Shown: positions 33,204 through 43,842 of the stretch, piece by piece
How positions within the stretch are numbered: the first letter of the stretch is position 1
Layout: each line of letters begins with the position of its first letter
Assembly (NCBI GenBank): GCA_037157565.1
Contig: JAZHRO010000073.1
Location: 13,026,501-13,090,500, forward strand
Direction of reading: 5' to 3'
Length of the DNA: 64,000 nt
Source of the DNA: Thalassia testudinum
Taxonomy: Eukaryota; Streptophyta; Magnoliopsida; Alismatales; Hydrocharitaceae
Made by a program: the position numbers and the translations under genes
Notes under the pieces: generated by a model
The model's database searches: none
What the model was told of the DNA's origin: nothing
What the model saw: only the letters and a program-made list of their open reading frames with translations

Positions 33204-35870
33204 TGTTTGTATGCTTTTGCGGGGTTTTAAAAGATAACACGTTGTAATATATCTGACAAAACGTTCAAACAAATATAGAGAATTTTATTACTCGAAAAAC
33301 TAGAGTATCCGAGGTCGAACATAGGGAGCAATCTCAGTACTTTTAAAACCAAAGAATACAACTTTTAAATGAAAATAATTGATTCAAAGAGAGACAGTTA
33401 TAAAAAGAATTACTAAAAGAAAACAGAATTGGACATCTGATTTCTTTATCAGACGTCTTAAAAGTAAATCTTCTCTTCTGCCTTCTTCTTCTTCGTTGGC
33501 TCTTCTTCTTCTTTTCTTCTGATCCACAGGTCTTTTTCTTCCTTGAACTTCTTTCTCTTCTCTTCTTCCTGCCTTTGTTTCTCTTCTGTCTTCTTCTTCC
33601 TTTTTGTCTGCAATCCTTCTTTCTTCCTTGTCTTCTCTTCTTCTACTTCTTCTTCCTTCTTCTCCTTGCGGCTAAGTCTCCTCTCTTCACCACCCTGCCT
33701 GCACACAGGGAAGCAAAACCTAACCCTTCCCCTCTACCCGAACATCTCTCTCTCTCTCTGCAATTCGCTCAAGGATGCTCTCCCAGAGTCACGGGTATTT
33801 GGGTCGGATCTCGAACCCAGGACCAGGCGCACCGGTAGGTCGGTGATGCGCGAGGAGTGCTCAGGTTAGGGTCAGGTCGGATCTCGCCAGATCCGCGAGG
33901 TGAAATCGCAGACGAGGCAGGCGTGGGTCAGGTGAGGGACCTCACCCCTGTGCGTTCGGAGGCGATAAGCAGATAACACAAAAACACTTTAAACCATACC
34001 TGCGCATTGCGTTTCGCCGATGTGGGACTATCTGGCCTGCCCCAATTTAGCGCGCCCGCAGGGCTTTCTTCGTGCAATGGCCTAAAGCTGTGGGCTTCGC
34101 AGCGCTACCAACTAGACCCGAGGGCTTCGTACTTCTCACGCGAGTCTGCTGCGCTTGAAGCCTGGAAGACCTGACGCCTGGAGCTACTGCGAAGCTGCTT
34201 GCTACTTCAACCGTCAATGGCGGCAGGAGCTGAAACACTGTCCAACACAGGCATGGCCTATTGACCTAATTAGACCAGCTGGACACCTTCGCCGTGACAC
34301 GGCGAAGGTGGTGAACGGTACTGCAGGCCGTGGGATGGCCTAGGCGTGCATGCCTAGGTCAACCTGTGGCCGAAAGTGTTGGTGAGTTTGGGGGGCTATT
34401 GTGGAGGTGTGGAGTGGCAGTGGAGGGGCGGAGATTGTTCCTTGTGGTGGGGCGGAGCTTCTGAGATGGTCGGTGAGCCGTGTGGAGGGGCGGACTGGTG
34501 GATGCGGCTCGCCGGAGGTCGGTCGGAGGCGAGGAGGATGGAGGTGGTTAGGCACTGTCGGGGGGCAATTAACTAAAATAACAGGGGGAAAAGAGAGAGG
34601 GAAAGATAGAGAAGGTATCTGGAGTGTTCTGGAAGGGAGGGAGGCAGTGGAGCGGACGACGCGTAGCTGCCATCGTCGGAGAAGAAGAACCCTGAGGGAG
34701 GAAGCGACGACGAGGACGAGGTCAGGGGCACGCGCGCTTGGTACGGCGCGACGTGGGAGGAAGAGGCGAAGTTGACTCTGCTGCTGGTATGGCAACAGAG
34801 CGACGAGAAGGAGGGGAGGAGGTCGCCGAAGCTTGCGGGTCTCTTGGCCGGAGATGGAAGAGAGGAAAGTTTGCGAGAATCTCCGCCAATTCAAGCCTAA
34901 AGATCTGTGGCTGGGTCTGAGGATCCTTTTATAGGTGTTGGCCGAATCTTCAAGTGTGTGGAGATCGCGCAATCACCTCCGCCGGCTCGCCGGAGAAGGA
35001 AAGAAGGTGGATACCCAAATCCCTCGTGCGTTCGCACGAGAGATTGGGTTCACACCAGAGATCGTGATCGGCTTTAGATGGAAGGGAATTCCTCAGAGAA
35101 TCTCCCTTCCATTTCTGGGAGGGAATCTCTGAGGAATCATAGAGTAATCCATCTCTAAACCTCGCCAGAGATCGGTTCTGCCCTAACAATGACGGCAGGA
35201 CCTGATTGCAAAGGTGGCGAGGAACTTAGGGGGCTCTCTGCAATGATTTTCAAAAGATAGGGACCAAGTTATGATTTGGGTGTACTAAATTGCAAAGTAG
35301 GTCAAGATGAACTCCACTTAGGTCAAAATTTTGTTATAAACCTAATTTGGACCTAAGGAATCCAATGGTGAAGTTGGATTTTAGGTTTGACCTCATTTGG
35401 CTAGATATTTTGAGTAAAAACCCAAATTAGGTTAATTGAATGGCTAGGACCCTAATCTAGGTCAAACTGGGTTCCAAAGGCCACATTAAGTGTTCTAAAC
35501 CCTAAGGAGTATTTTTCCATGATTTTTAGAGGGTTTACTTGGTTTTTATCCTGACCGAAACCTTGTTAATTTAAGCGGGTCTATTTTAGGGTTACCAAAT
35601 GTCATTTAATTCCTAGATTGCACATAAACCCATTTCTGATTGACTCAACCCACTTTTTATCTCATTTAGACCATTTGACCTATGTTTTGCCTCTGAGAAA
35701 TCCCGTTTATTCACTGTAATGGTAAAATTGCAGTTTTAACCTTTAATTCATGTTTTCTTCTCAGAGCTCTTATTCCTTCATTTAGGCCTTTTTCTAGGTT
35801 ATGTAGGAGCTTTTATTTTCTTTATTGGGTCAAAATGAGCTAGTTGTGGCTCATGATGAGGCTCTCATCA
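33204..35870 (-). repeat. Element B 5' LTR
   Basis: The 5' LTR in element sense, with a minus-strand TATAAAAG at 34926-34933, the identical 13-bp hairpin at 34284-34310 and GACGTCT near 33451. It is followed by the duplication TTAGG (35871-35875) and then by the rest of element A's 5' LTR. The 210-codon open frame at 34340-34972 (also 23632-24264 in the other LTR) looks compositional. Confidence 0.93.
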
Positions 35871-35875
35871 TTAGG

Positions 35876-35992
35876 TTAATTCGACCCTATACTACTCAAC
35901 CGGCACAATTTCGAGTTAACCTACGTTGCTTTCTTTTACTCTTAATTAATCAAAATTAACTTAATTAACTATGTTGAGAGATAACGCTACCT
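35876..35992 (+). repeat. Element A 5' LTR, right end
   Basis: It continues the LTR interrupted at 22472 and matches 62758-62874. It begins TTAATTCGACCCTATACTAC and ends GATAACGCTACCT, six bases before the primer site. Confidence 0.9.
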
Positions 35993-35998
35993 TTTTAG

Positions 35999-36016
35999 TG
36001 GCACCGTTGCCGAGGA
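35999..36016 (+). other. Element A primer binding site
   Basis: TGGCACCGTTGCCGAGGA differs by two bases from the tRNA-Asp-type site of element B. It confirms plus orientation for element A. Confidence 0.85.
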
Positions 36017-36829
36017 GGCAACCTCTTAAGTCACCAAAACATTACTTGGTTTAATTGTGTAGATAAGAGGTATCTCCAATTATAACTTTACTGTTTTTAA
36101 TGTTTTTGTTCTAATTAGTTTAGTTTTTGTTTTGTTTTCTATCTTCTTTTCAGGTTTACCTTTGCGGGTAATCTCAGGAAGACGGCAGGTTTTTGTTTCA
36201 CTATTTTCGCTATAAATACCATTGTAATTATTTCTATTCTTAGTCTTTAGTGTAGATTGAATTGTTGCATTTAGTTAAAAAATAAAAAAATACAAAAATA
36301 CATCCTATCTGACTAGCTGTAGTATATCATAGGCATACACTCTTAGGAGTGCATTCTACCTACTAATATATCTTTTTCAATCTGACTCGAGAATTTCTAC
36401 TATTTTTCTCGCATCAGCGGGAAAATGCGAAAAAAAAACCACGTGGATCCCTGTCTTCATATTAATAAACAAGACCACATATTTTGTTTGAAAGGATTTA
36501 AAAAGCATCCACAGTAATTCTCTTGTTATATTTTTGAAAAAAGACTAACTAAAAAGAGGAAAACAAAAAATTGTGACTAAATCTGATTGCAGAATGCATG
36601 TGGGTTTTTCTATCGCTATCATCTGTTGCATGCTATCGTGCACACAGCGCGATCACTAGAGACACACAAGTCTTAATTTCTATCTCTCCTCTTTGCACCT
36701 CTTAGGGCTTTGGCAGAAGATCAACAAGTCTACCTTACTACTAGAGCCCCGGGGAGCCAGTAGTGAGTGGTCTTGTTCCTAGACCTTGGACCTTCGAGCC
36801 TTACAGATATGCACTTTATAGATATATAT
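36017..36829 (+). other. Element A 5' leader
   Basis: Untranslated leader with T-rich and A-rich stretches and the phrase CAGGTTTACCTTTGCGGGTA (36153-36172). No gene is seen. The right limit is uncertain because element C's truncated LTR begins in a TA-rich repeat near 36830. Confidence 0.45.
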
Positions 36830-36995
36830 GTATATATATATAAGTATATATATATATATGTACGTATGTATACTAATACTCAGTTATATAAGTACTACTA
36901 TATGTATAAATATAAGTATATATAGATATATATATGTATATAAATATATATATATGTAAATATATATACATATGTATGTATATATATATAAGTAT
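36815..36995. repeat. TA-rich microsatellite at the left edge of element C
   Basis: TATATATG/TATGTA repeats coincide with the point where similarity to the other LTR begins. The related tract in the 5' LTR is at 47753-48175. Confidence 0.8.
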
Positions 36996-38329
36996 ATATT
37001 AGTGTATAAGTGAGTGGGTGTGTGTGTAGGAGAGTGTGTGTGTGTGTGTGTGTGTCTGCAAAAAGAGTGAGAGAGTGCTGTGAGAGAGAGAGAGAGAGAA
37101 GGCGTCTGCTGGAGTGAAGGAGCGCAGAGAGACAAGTCATCCGCACGCAATGGCCATCATCTGATGCCAAGTGCATGCATAGGCGTGTAGGCGCACGGAG
37201 AGGCGCACGCTGGAGGGAGCAGGCGTGGGGGAGAGACTATAGCATACTATGCTGCGCGAAGAGGTAGGTGAGGGTGAAGGCGCTATGTGCTGAAGCGGGT
37301 GAATGCAGATGCAAGATTGGGCACTAGAGCAGGCACGGGGAAAGATGCGGGCATGGGCTAGCACAGGATGCGGCCCGCCGGGTGACCGGATAAGTGAGAA
37401 ACTTACCGGTCACTACACTGTAGCCACAGTGTTCTGCTGAAATGCGTGAACAGTGGCTACAGTGCGCGGTCGGCTCGCGCGACCTCCTGTGCCTGGTGCT
37501 GTGAGTGCGGGAGCCGCTGCGCAAGCTAGCACGTGCACGGAAGGTTTGCATTGGCTACTGGCAAGCACGGTGAGGGCTGGGCCGAGGGCGGAGCTTCGCA
37601 ACAGGGCACACAGAGAGGGGCGTGGGCGACCTGCAGGCGCGCGCGGTGGCCTGCATGCGAGTGAGCGGTGGCCTGCTTGCGGGCTAGCGGTGGCCGGTTG
37701 AGCTTCAAAGCTTGAAGCTCCTGTGTCAATGGTGGAAGTGGCTAAACATTGAAAAAGGGAAGGGAACCACCATGCCCACCGACTCTTTGATGAGCTGGGT
37801 GGTGGTGGGAGTCACAGTTGTGGTTGTGCACCGCTGTGAGGTGCTCCTACCTGCAGAGTAGCCCCTCGGAAGGAGGAGAGCTTGCGTATGGAGGGGAGAT
37901 GGGAGGAGACGGCCTAGAAGGAGGGAAGCTGCTATGTTTTTGGTGTGGACCAGGCTCAGCCGCTAGGAAGAAGGCTAAGCTCTTTTTAAAGAGCAAAGAG
38001 GCATGCGCAGCCATGCCCTGGCTGTGCATGGCTCTACATGGCTGGTAGGGAGTGCTTGCTGCAGAGAATGGCGCAAGGAAGGCCAGCCATGCCATGTAGC
38101 CGCGGAGAAGAAGTCAAATAAAAATAAAAATAAAGATGGTGAATTTGCGAGCAACACTTGAGGAAAATGTAAATTTCAAGGCCATTTATTTCACTCTCCT
38201 CCCCTCTCAAATAAATGCATGCATGAATGTATTTTTACAAATGCGACTATGGATACCTAATATGCATTGGTAATGCTTGGAAATAGCACAAGACGGCACA
38301 ATTGTTGGTGTATTTTTGCTGTGCAATCA
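36830..38329 (-). repeat. Element C 3' LTR, truncated
   Basis: It aligns with about 48020-49514 of the 5' LTR. In element sense it starts TGATTGCACAGC at 38329 and lacks the last 960 bp or so (the equivalent of 47058-48020). It carries a conserved hairpin at 37416-37464. Confidence 0.85.
37416..37464. repeat. LTR hairpin of element C (3' LTR copy)
   Basis: Arms CACTGTAGCCACAGTGTTC and GAACAGTGGCTACAGTG pair with a two-base bulge. The 5' LTR copy (48603-48651) has CACTATAGCC and GGCTATAGTG, so both arms changed together at one pair. Confidence 0.7.
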
Positions 38330-39608
38330 TACCCCCATGCCTATCTTTTTCTAGTCCCTAGCAAAACATTTTTTTGTATTGTATTTAGAAATGATCTTAA
38401 AATGAAGATTTTCTCCTGAGGCGACATAGATGTGTTTATTGTTGGATATTGTGAGAACCAATTGCAGAGAAGACTACCAGTACTTTAAGTCTCACATGAC
38501 ATAGACCATCTCTCAACTAACCAAGACTCTTGATATTTAAACCTTAAGTATGATTTTCAGGACCCAAGAGGTTTTTACCATACTCGAGAGCTCAAGAGAT
38601 TATTGCTTGTGCTTAGTGAAGGATCAAGACTGACCAGATGAACATTAAGACTCAAGCATAGGGTTTCACGAATTTTTAAGTACAGGTTGGTCCCAGTTTC
38701 AGCTCATGTTTTCGGATTGACCCTTAAAAAGATGACAGAAAATTCAACTCCAATTTTCTGACATTTGTGGCTCAAAGAAAATAGGGCATTTGCCCTGAAG
38801 AACTTTTTTGTAGGAAGATTTTATAGTCATTTGTGAGATATACTGACTTATTTGCATCTTCTCTCTTTTTTTTTTCTTTTTTTCTTTTTTCTTTTTTGAA
38901 ACACGTGTCAGTATATCTCTTACAACATTATTTGGAGGAGCACACTTTTTCTTTTTGGTGGAAAGAGTCTCTCCTAAACACAAGACTATAGCCTGGGATA
39001 AAAAGTCTACATGCATGCATAGGTAAGGACTCCACCTTCCCTAATAAACACTAGGGTTGGATCTTATGTTCACCTGGTCTTTCTTGATATGTGTAGTGTG
39101 AACCAAGATTACTTAGGCTCTTGAGTAGAAGCAAACCAATGGATCCTGTACTGATGTTTCAGGTACAAGAGTACGTCCTTAGTTAGGAGAGATTTCGATC
39201 TATCTTGTCAATGCTCAAGTGAATTAAGCCAAGCCTGAGCGAATCAAGCTTCTGCGGCCTGGAAAGTCTTCAAAACAGAGGTTGAATATCCATAAACACT
39301 TATTGTATTTTTGTTTCAGCCTTCAGATCATTACTAAACACCATGTTTTTTTTTTATAAGTGGAAATTGCATGATACCCTAAAATACCCAGATCCTAAGG
39401 ATGCCTTTCCATGCCCCCATGCCAAACTATGCTATGTCCTCATATGCATGCAGGGTAGGGTAGAGAAAGGACGAAAGATCGGGTAACGAGAGCTGAGGTG
39501 CAGGGTATACAACAGGGTGGTAGGGTAGGTGGATGGTGGGTGGTGAAGTGAAAAGTGAAGTGATCATGACAGTGGCTTGAAAAGTGGTGGTGGATGGTGA
39601 GTGTTGTT
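38330..39608. other. Element C polypurine tract and 3' non-coding region
   Basis: Minus strand AGGCATGGGGGTA abuts the LTR. A 13-bp perfect inverted repeat (38835-38847 and 38907-38919) brackets a T-rich tract. A second G-run, GGCATGGGGGCATGG, lies at 39411-39425. No coding sequence is supported. Confidence 0.65.
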
Positions 39609-39653
39609 GGGGTGCCTCCCAACGAGCGTTGAATTTAACGCCCCCAACTGGAC
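39609..39653 (-). other. 45-bp shared gypsy motif (element C copy)
   Basis: It starts about 20 bp past the pol stop (39672-39674) in element sense and ends TTGGGAGGCACCCC. It aligns without gaps with the element B and D copies. Confidence 0.78.
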
Positions 39654-39671
39654 TCAGAATGAGGCACAAAA

Positions 39672-42336
39672 TTAGTTACCCTCCAGCAGGGCAACAGTTT
39701 CCCCAATGAGGGCAGGTTCATGAGTAAGATAGGGTTTCAAACGTTGCCCATTGACCATAAATTTATGCCCAGATTTGGGATCTTCAATCTCAACGGCCCT
39801 ATTGGGAAATGGTCTTAAGACCAGGAAAGGACCAGTCCATTTGGACTTTAGTTTCCCAGGAAAGAATTTGAGCCGAGCATTGTAGAGCCAAACTTGCTGA
39901 GATGGCTCAAATTCCTTCCACCGAATATGGCATCGTGAAAATCCTTAGTGCGTTGCTTGAAAGTTAAAGCAAAATCATAGGCTTCACGACGGAGCTCTTC
40001 CAGCTCCTGGAGTTGGAGTTTTCTTTCTCGACCACACAGGTTTGGGTCGAGGTTACATTGGCGAACTGCCCAATAAGCATGGTGTTCCAACTCCATGGGA
40101 AAATGACAAGGCTTCCCGTAAATGATTCTATAAGGGGATATACCAAGGGGAGCCTTGAAGGCGGTCCGATATGCCCAAGGTGCGTCAATCAGCTTGTCGG
40201 ATAAATCCTTACGGTTAGGACGAACCGTTTTCTGGAGAATTTGCTTGATTTGCCGGTTTGACACCTCTGTCTAGCCGTTCATCTGAGGATGATACGGGGA
40301 TACGATATGATGGTGGACTCTGTATTTCCTCAGAAGTGCCCAAAAAGAAGCATGGGTAAAGTTGCTTCCTCCATCCGAGATAATGGCTCGAGGGATCCCA
40401 AAGCACGCAAAAATGTGGTCTTTGACAAATCGAGTGGATATAATATGGTCAGCACGGCACGTGGGAATAGCCTCGATCCATTTCGAAACATAATCAACAG
40501 CCACGAGAATGAATTCGAAGCCGTTGGAAGGAGGAAAGGGACCCATGAAATCAATTCCCCAGATGTCGAAGATTTCCGCTGTTAGGATAGGTTGTAAGGG
40601 CATCATGTCACGACATGACATTGACCCTAACGACAGGCACCTAGTGCAATGCTTGGCATAATTGTGTGCATCCTGGTGAAGGGAGGGCCAAAAGAAACCG
40701 CACTGCAACACCTTGGCTATAGTTTTCCTCCTAGAGAAATGGCCTCCGCAAGCCTGATCGTGGCAGAAGGATAGCACAATGGGGAATTCGTTGTTAGGAA
40801 CACAGCGATGGATTATTTGATCAGTACATATTCGAAAAAGAAATGGATTATCCCAGAAATAATACTTTGCTTCTGCCATGAGACGCTCGTGCTGGTTTTT
40901 AGGCCAGCCACATGGAAGGGATCCAGAAGCAAGGTAATTGGCAATGTCGGCATACCACGGTCCACTTGCCACATTAATTGCCAATAAGTGCTCATCAGGG
41001 AAAATCTCATTGATCGGCAGAGTAAGTCCAATATGGTCAGGGTCCAGTCTGGAAAGATGATCAGCTACAACATTTTGGGCTCTGGCCTTTTCACAAATCT
41101 CAATGTCAAATTCTTGGAGCAGAAGGATCCAATGAATCAGTCTAGGTGTGGCATCCTTCTTGTGCATGAGATGGCGAATGGCTGCGTGATCAGAGAAAAA
41201 AATAATGTGTGAGCCCAGAAGGTAAGAGAGGAATTTCTCCAGCCCAAAGATGACCACCAGTAGTTCTTTTTCAGTGGTAGTATAATTACGCTGGGCCTCG
41301 TCCAATGTCTTACTGGCATAGTACACCATGAAGGGGTGTCTACCGCGACTTTGTCCCAGGATGGCTCTGACTGCAAGGTCGGAAGCGTCACACATAAGTT
41401 CAAAGTCGAGGGACCAATCAGGTGGCTAGAGAACAGGGGCCTTGGTGACAGCATTACGCAGCTACGTGAATGCTCATATGCAGTCTGGGCCCATATCGAA
41501 GGGTACGTCGGTCGATAGGAGATGAGTTAAAGGTCGAGAAATCTTGGAGAAATCTTTGATGAATCTCCTATAGAAACCGACGTGTCCCAGGAAGGAGCGA
41601 ATTTGTTTGACAGAGCCAGGAACAGGTAAATCAGCAATTACATCAAGCTTAGCTCGGTCAACCTCGATACCCCTATCGGAGATGATATGTCCGAGAACAA
41701 ATACCTCGTGCAACATAAATGACTTTTTTCCCAGGAAAGCACGAGGTTTACATCAATACATCTCCTAAGGATACGGGTCAGGTTGGCAAGACATTCAACA
41801 AAAGATGGTCCAAAGATCGAAAAGTCATCCATGAAGACCTCGAGAAAGTCACCCACCATGTCATGGAATATCGCCAGCATACATCTCTGGAAAGTTACTG
41901 GTGCATTACAAAGTCCGAACGGCACCCTTCTAAATGAAAAGGTGCCGAAGGGGCAGGTAAAAGTGGTTTTCTCTTAGTCTCGGGGGTCAATTGCCACCTG
42001 GTTATATCCTGAGAATCCATCCAGGAAATAGAAAAATTTATTTCCTGCTAACCGCTCCAAGATTTGGTCAATGAAAGGTAGCGGAAAGTGATCTTTCTTA
42101 GTTGCAGCATTGATTTTCCTATAATCTACACACACTCTCCAAGATGTAGGAGTGCGTGTAGGGATGGATTCGCCCCTGTCATTAACACGGATGGTGAGTC
42201 CCGCCTTTTTGGGCACAACGTGAATCGGACTCACCCAGGGGCAATCGCTGATCGGGTAGATTATACCCGCATCCAGCCACTTAATAATTTCCTTCTTAAC
42301 GACTTCTCGCATGTTAGGGTTGAGACGTCGCTGCAT
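39672..42336 (-). pseudogene. pol: Element C pol: RT, RNase H and integrase (broken)
   Basis: RT begins MQRRLNPNMREVVKKEI and shows WVSPIHVVPKK, FYFLDGFSGYNQ, PFGLCNAPVTFQ and FMDD. After a frameshift near 41710 come GHIISDRGIEVD and GHVGFYRRFI. RNase H begins at 41395 ([36 protein letters not shown]). Integrase has the zinc finger (GGHFSRRKT, so the second His of element B is Arg here; CTRC), [19 protein letters not shown] and, after TAG 40271-40273, [11 protein letters not shown]. The C-terminus [10 protein letters not shown] is readable in a shifted frame, with a stop at 39672-39674. Other stops include TAG 41974 and frame losses near 41470 and 39880. Confidence 0.92.
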
Positions 42337-42348
42337 CTCATGGGAGGG

Positions 42349-43842
42349 TCAAGCCTCCTCCTCTGTAAATATACGGTGAGTGCAGTAGGAGGGGCTAATG
42401 CTAGATAAGTCTGATAAAGACCATCCAATGGCTGCCTTGTGTTCCATAAGGACCTTCGTTAGTTTGCACTCTTGCTCCCTGGTCAATTTTGAACTGATGA
42501 TTACAAGGAGCATTTCATTTGGTCCCAAGAAAACATACTTAAGTGCACTAGCTAGCTCTTTCGGCTCTGGAGTGGATGGTGAAAGATCTGGCATTTCTTG
42601 GGACGAGAGTGTCGCAGGTAGATCAGAAAACAAGTGAGGAGGAAGAAGTTGGCCCTCAGATTGGTCAAGAATAGGGTCTTCTTGGATAAATGGATCCAAA
42701 AAGGAATAGCCCCAGTGAGTAGTATGTGGGCTCAAGGTCCCAGTGTGGAGTTGCAAATCCGCCTGATTTGGCTGGAAAGAAAGGGCAATCCGGTCTTCAA
42801 GAGTGTGGATCTGCGGTGAGTTGCCCGGATATAACTCAGACCACGAGATATGGGAAGCGGAGAAAACCTCGTCAGAAGTCTGGCCAGGAGAAGGTACGGG
42901 AATAGGGAGGGACGGGGGAATGTCACAATATGTGTTGGTCAGGCAATTGTCAGTGTTTGCAGGTAATCCGCAGCAATCAGAATAGGTCCCAATTAGTCTG
43001 ATACATGCCTTGACGGCCATGTCCTCATCAAACGTGTCATCCTCGATACAATCACAATCAAAGTTCTTGGCTACCTTGAAGATGTTAAGCTTGAGCTTTT
43101 CAGATCCAACAGTAATCTCAATACAGCCTGACTCGCAGTCAATATGGGCACAGGCTGTGGCCAAGAAAGGTCGACCAAGGATGATCGGACAATCAGAAAG
43201 TGAGCTAGGAACTTCCATATCTAAAACAAGAAAGTCAACAGGAAAATAGAGACTGTTGACCCTAACCACCACGTCTTCCACCACACCCTTTGGGATTTTG
43301 ACAAAACGATCTGCCAATTATAACTTGACAGGGGTGGGTTTCAGATTTTCGAAGGAAAATTTTTCGAGCATGATGGTTGGTATAAGATTGATGGAAGATC
43401 CTAGATCAAGCAGGGCACAGTTAAAATTGCAGCCTTGGATGCTACAGAAAATAAGCGGTGTGCCCGGGTCTTTCTGCTTTGGTGGTAGATTTGATTGTAT
43501 AGTAGAACTCGCATGAGGCGAGAGAACCACCGGATTCATAGTTTTCTTGGACTGTCGCCTTGGTGTTGTGTAGTCTTTGAAAAATCGAGCGACAATAGGT
43601 ATGTGGTCGATAGCCTCGAGTAGGGGTACCTTCATTTCAACATCCCTGAACAAATTACGAAGGTTATCACAGGCCTGTGTATCTTTCTTCTTGCCTTTTG
43701 GCTCCCTCAGTAGAGCCTCAGGGAATGGGATAGATTCTAGCACCAATTTGGGTGTATCGTCCTCTCGCGAATGAGAGGGCAATGAAGAAGACGGGCCAGG
43801 ATCAGGTCGAGGCAGATCGATGGTCTGCTTACCTCTCCTCAT
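42349..43842 (-). pseudogene. Element C protease and pre-RT linker (one TAA, ends at TGA)
   Basis: The linker has PFPEALLREPKGKKK. The protease follows with CALLDLGSSINLIPT (DLGSS instead of the DLGAS of element B), then TAA 43318-43320, then the same frame with FPVDFLVLDME and CPIILGRPFLATA. A long acidic, Ser/Pro-rich linker of about 170 residues leads to YVFLGPNEMLLVII and SPSYCTHRIFTEEEA, closed by TGA 42349-42351. Two codons on, in the same frame, the RT begins. The TGA sits at the same place as TGA 29216-29218 in element B. Confidence 0.88.

Larger units (their letters stand above)
22473..35870 (-). mobile_element. Element B: Athila/Tat-like gypsy retrotransposon with gag-pol, inserted in A's 5' LTR
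   Basis: LTRs at 22473-25161 and 33204-35870 (2689 and 2667 bp, TG...CA) are flanked by a perfect TTAGG duplication (22468-22472 and 35871-35875). Minus-strand order is 5' LTR, primer site (33183-33200), leader, gag, protease, RT, RNase H, integrase, 45-bp motif, polypurine tract, 3' LTR. The uninterrupted target sequence survives in element A's 3' LTR at about 62753-62775. Stops and frameshifts show that this copy is dead, but all enzyme domains of an autonomous element are readable. No env-like ORF is seen. Confidence 0.95.

Noticed and set aside
33543..33869. Cys/Phe/Ser-rich frames in the pyrimidine-rich part of the B LTRs (also 22954-23145)
   Set aside because: They derive from CTT repeats in the LTR and lack any family signature.
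34340..34972. 210-codon minus-strand open frame present in both B LTRs (also 23632-24264)
   Set aside because: It is Arg/Pro/Ser/Leu-rich from GC-biased sequence, its only Met lies upstream of the LTR TATA box, and overlapping frames on the other strand are equally open. Preservation in both LTRs follows from their shared origin.
36884..37176. Open frames with Tyr/Ile/Thr/His repeats near the TA microsatellite (also 47987-48600)
   Set aside because: They are translations of TA and GT/GA simple repeats in element C LTRs.
37324..38157. Overlapping open frames on both strands in GC-rich LTR sequence (also 48640-49395)
   Set aside because: GC-rich LTR DNA opens all frames; no domain is recognisable and the two LTR copies do not preserve a common protein.
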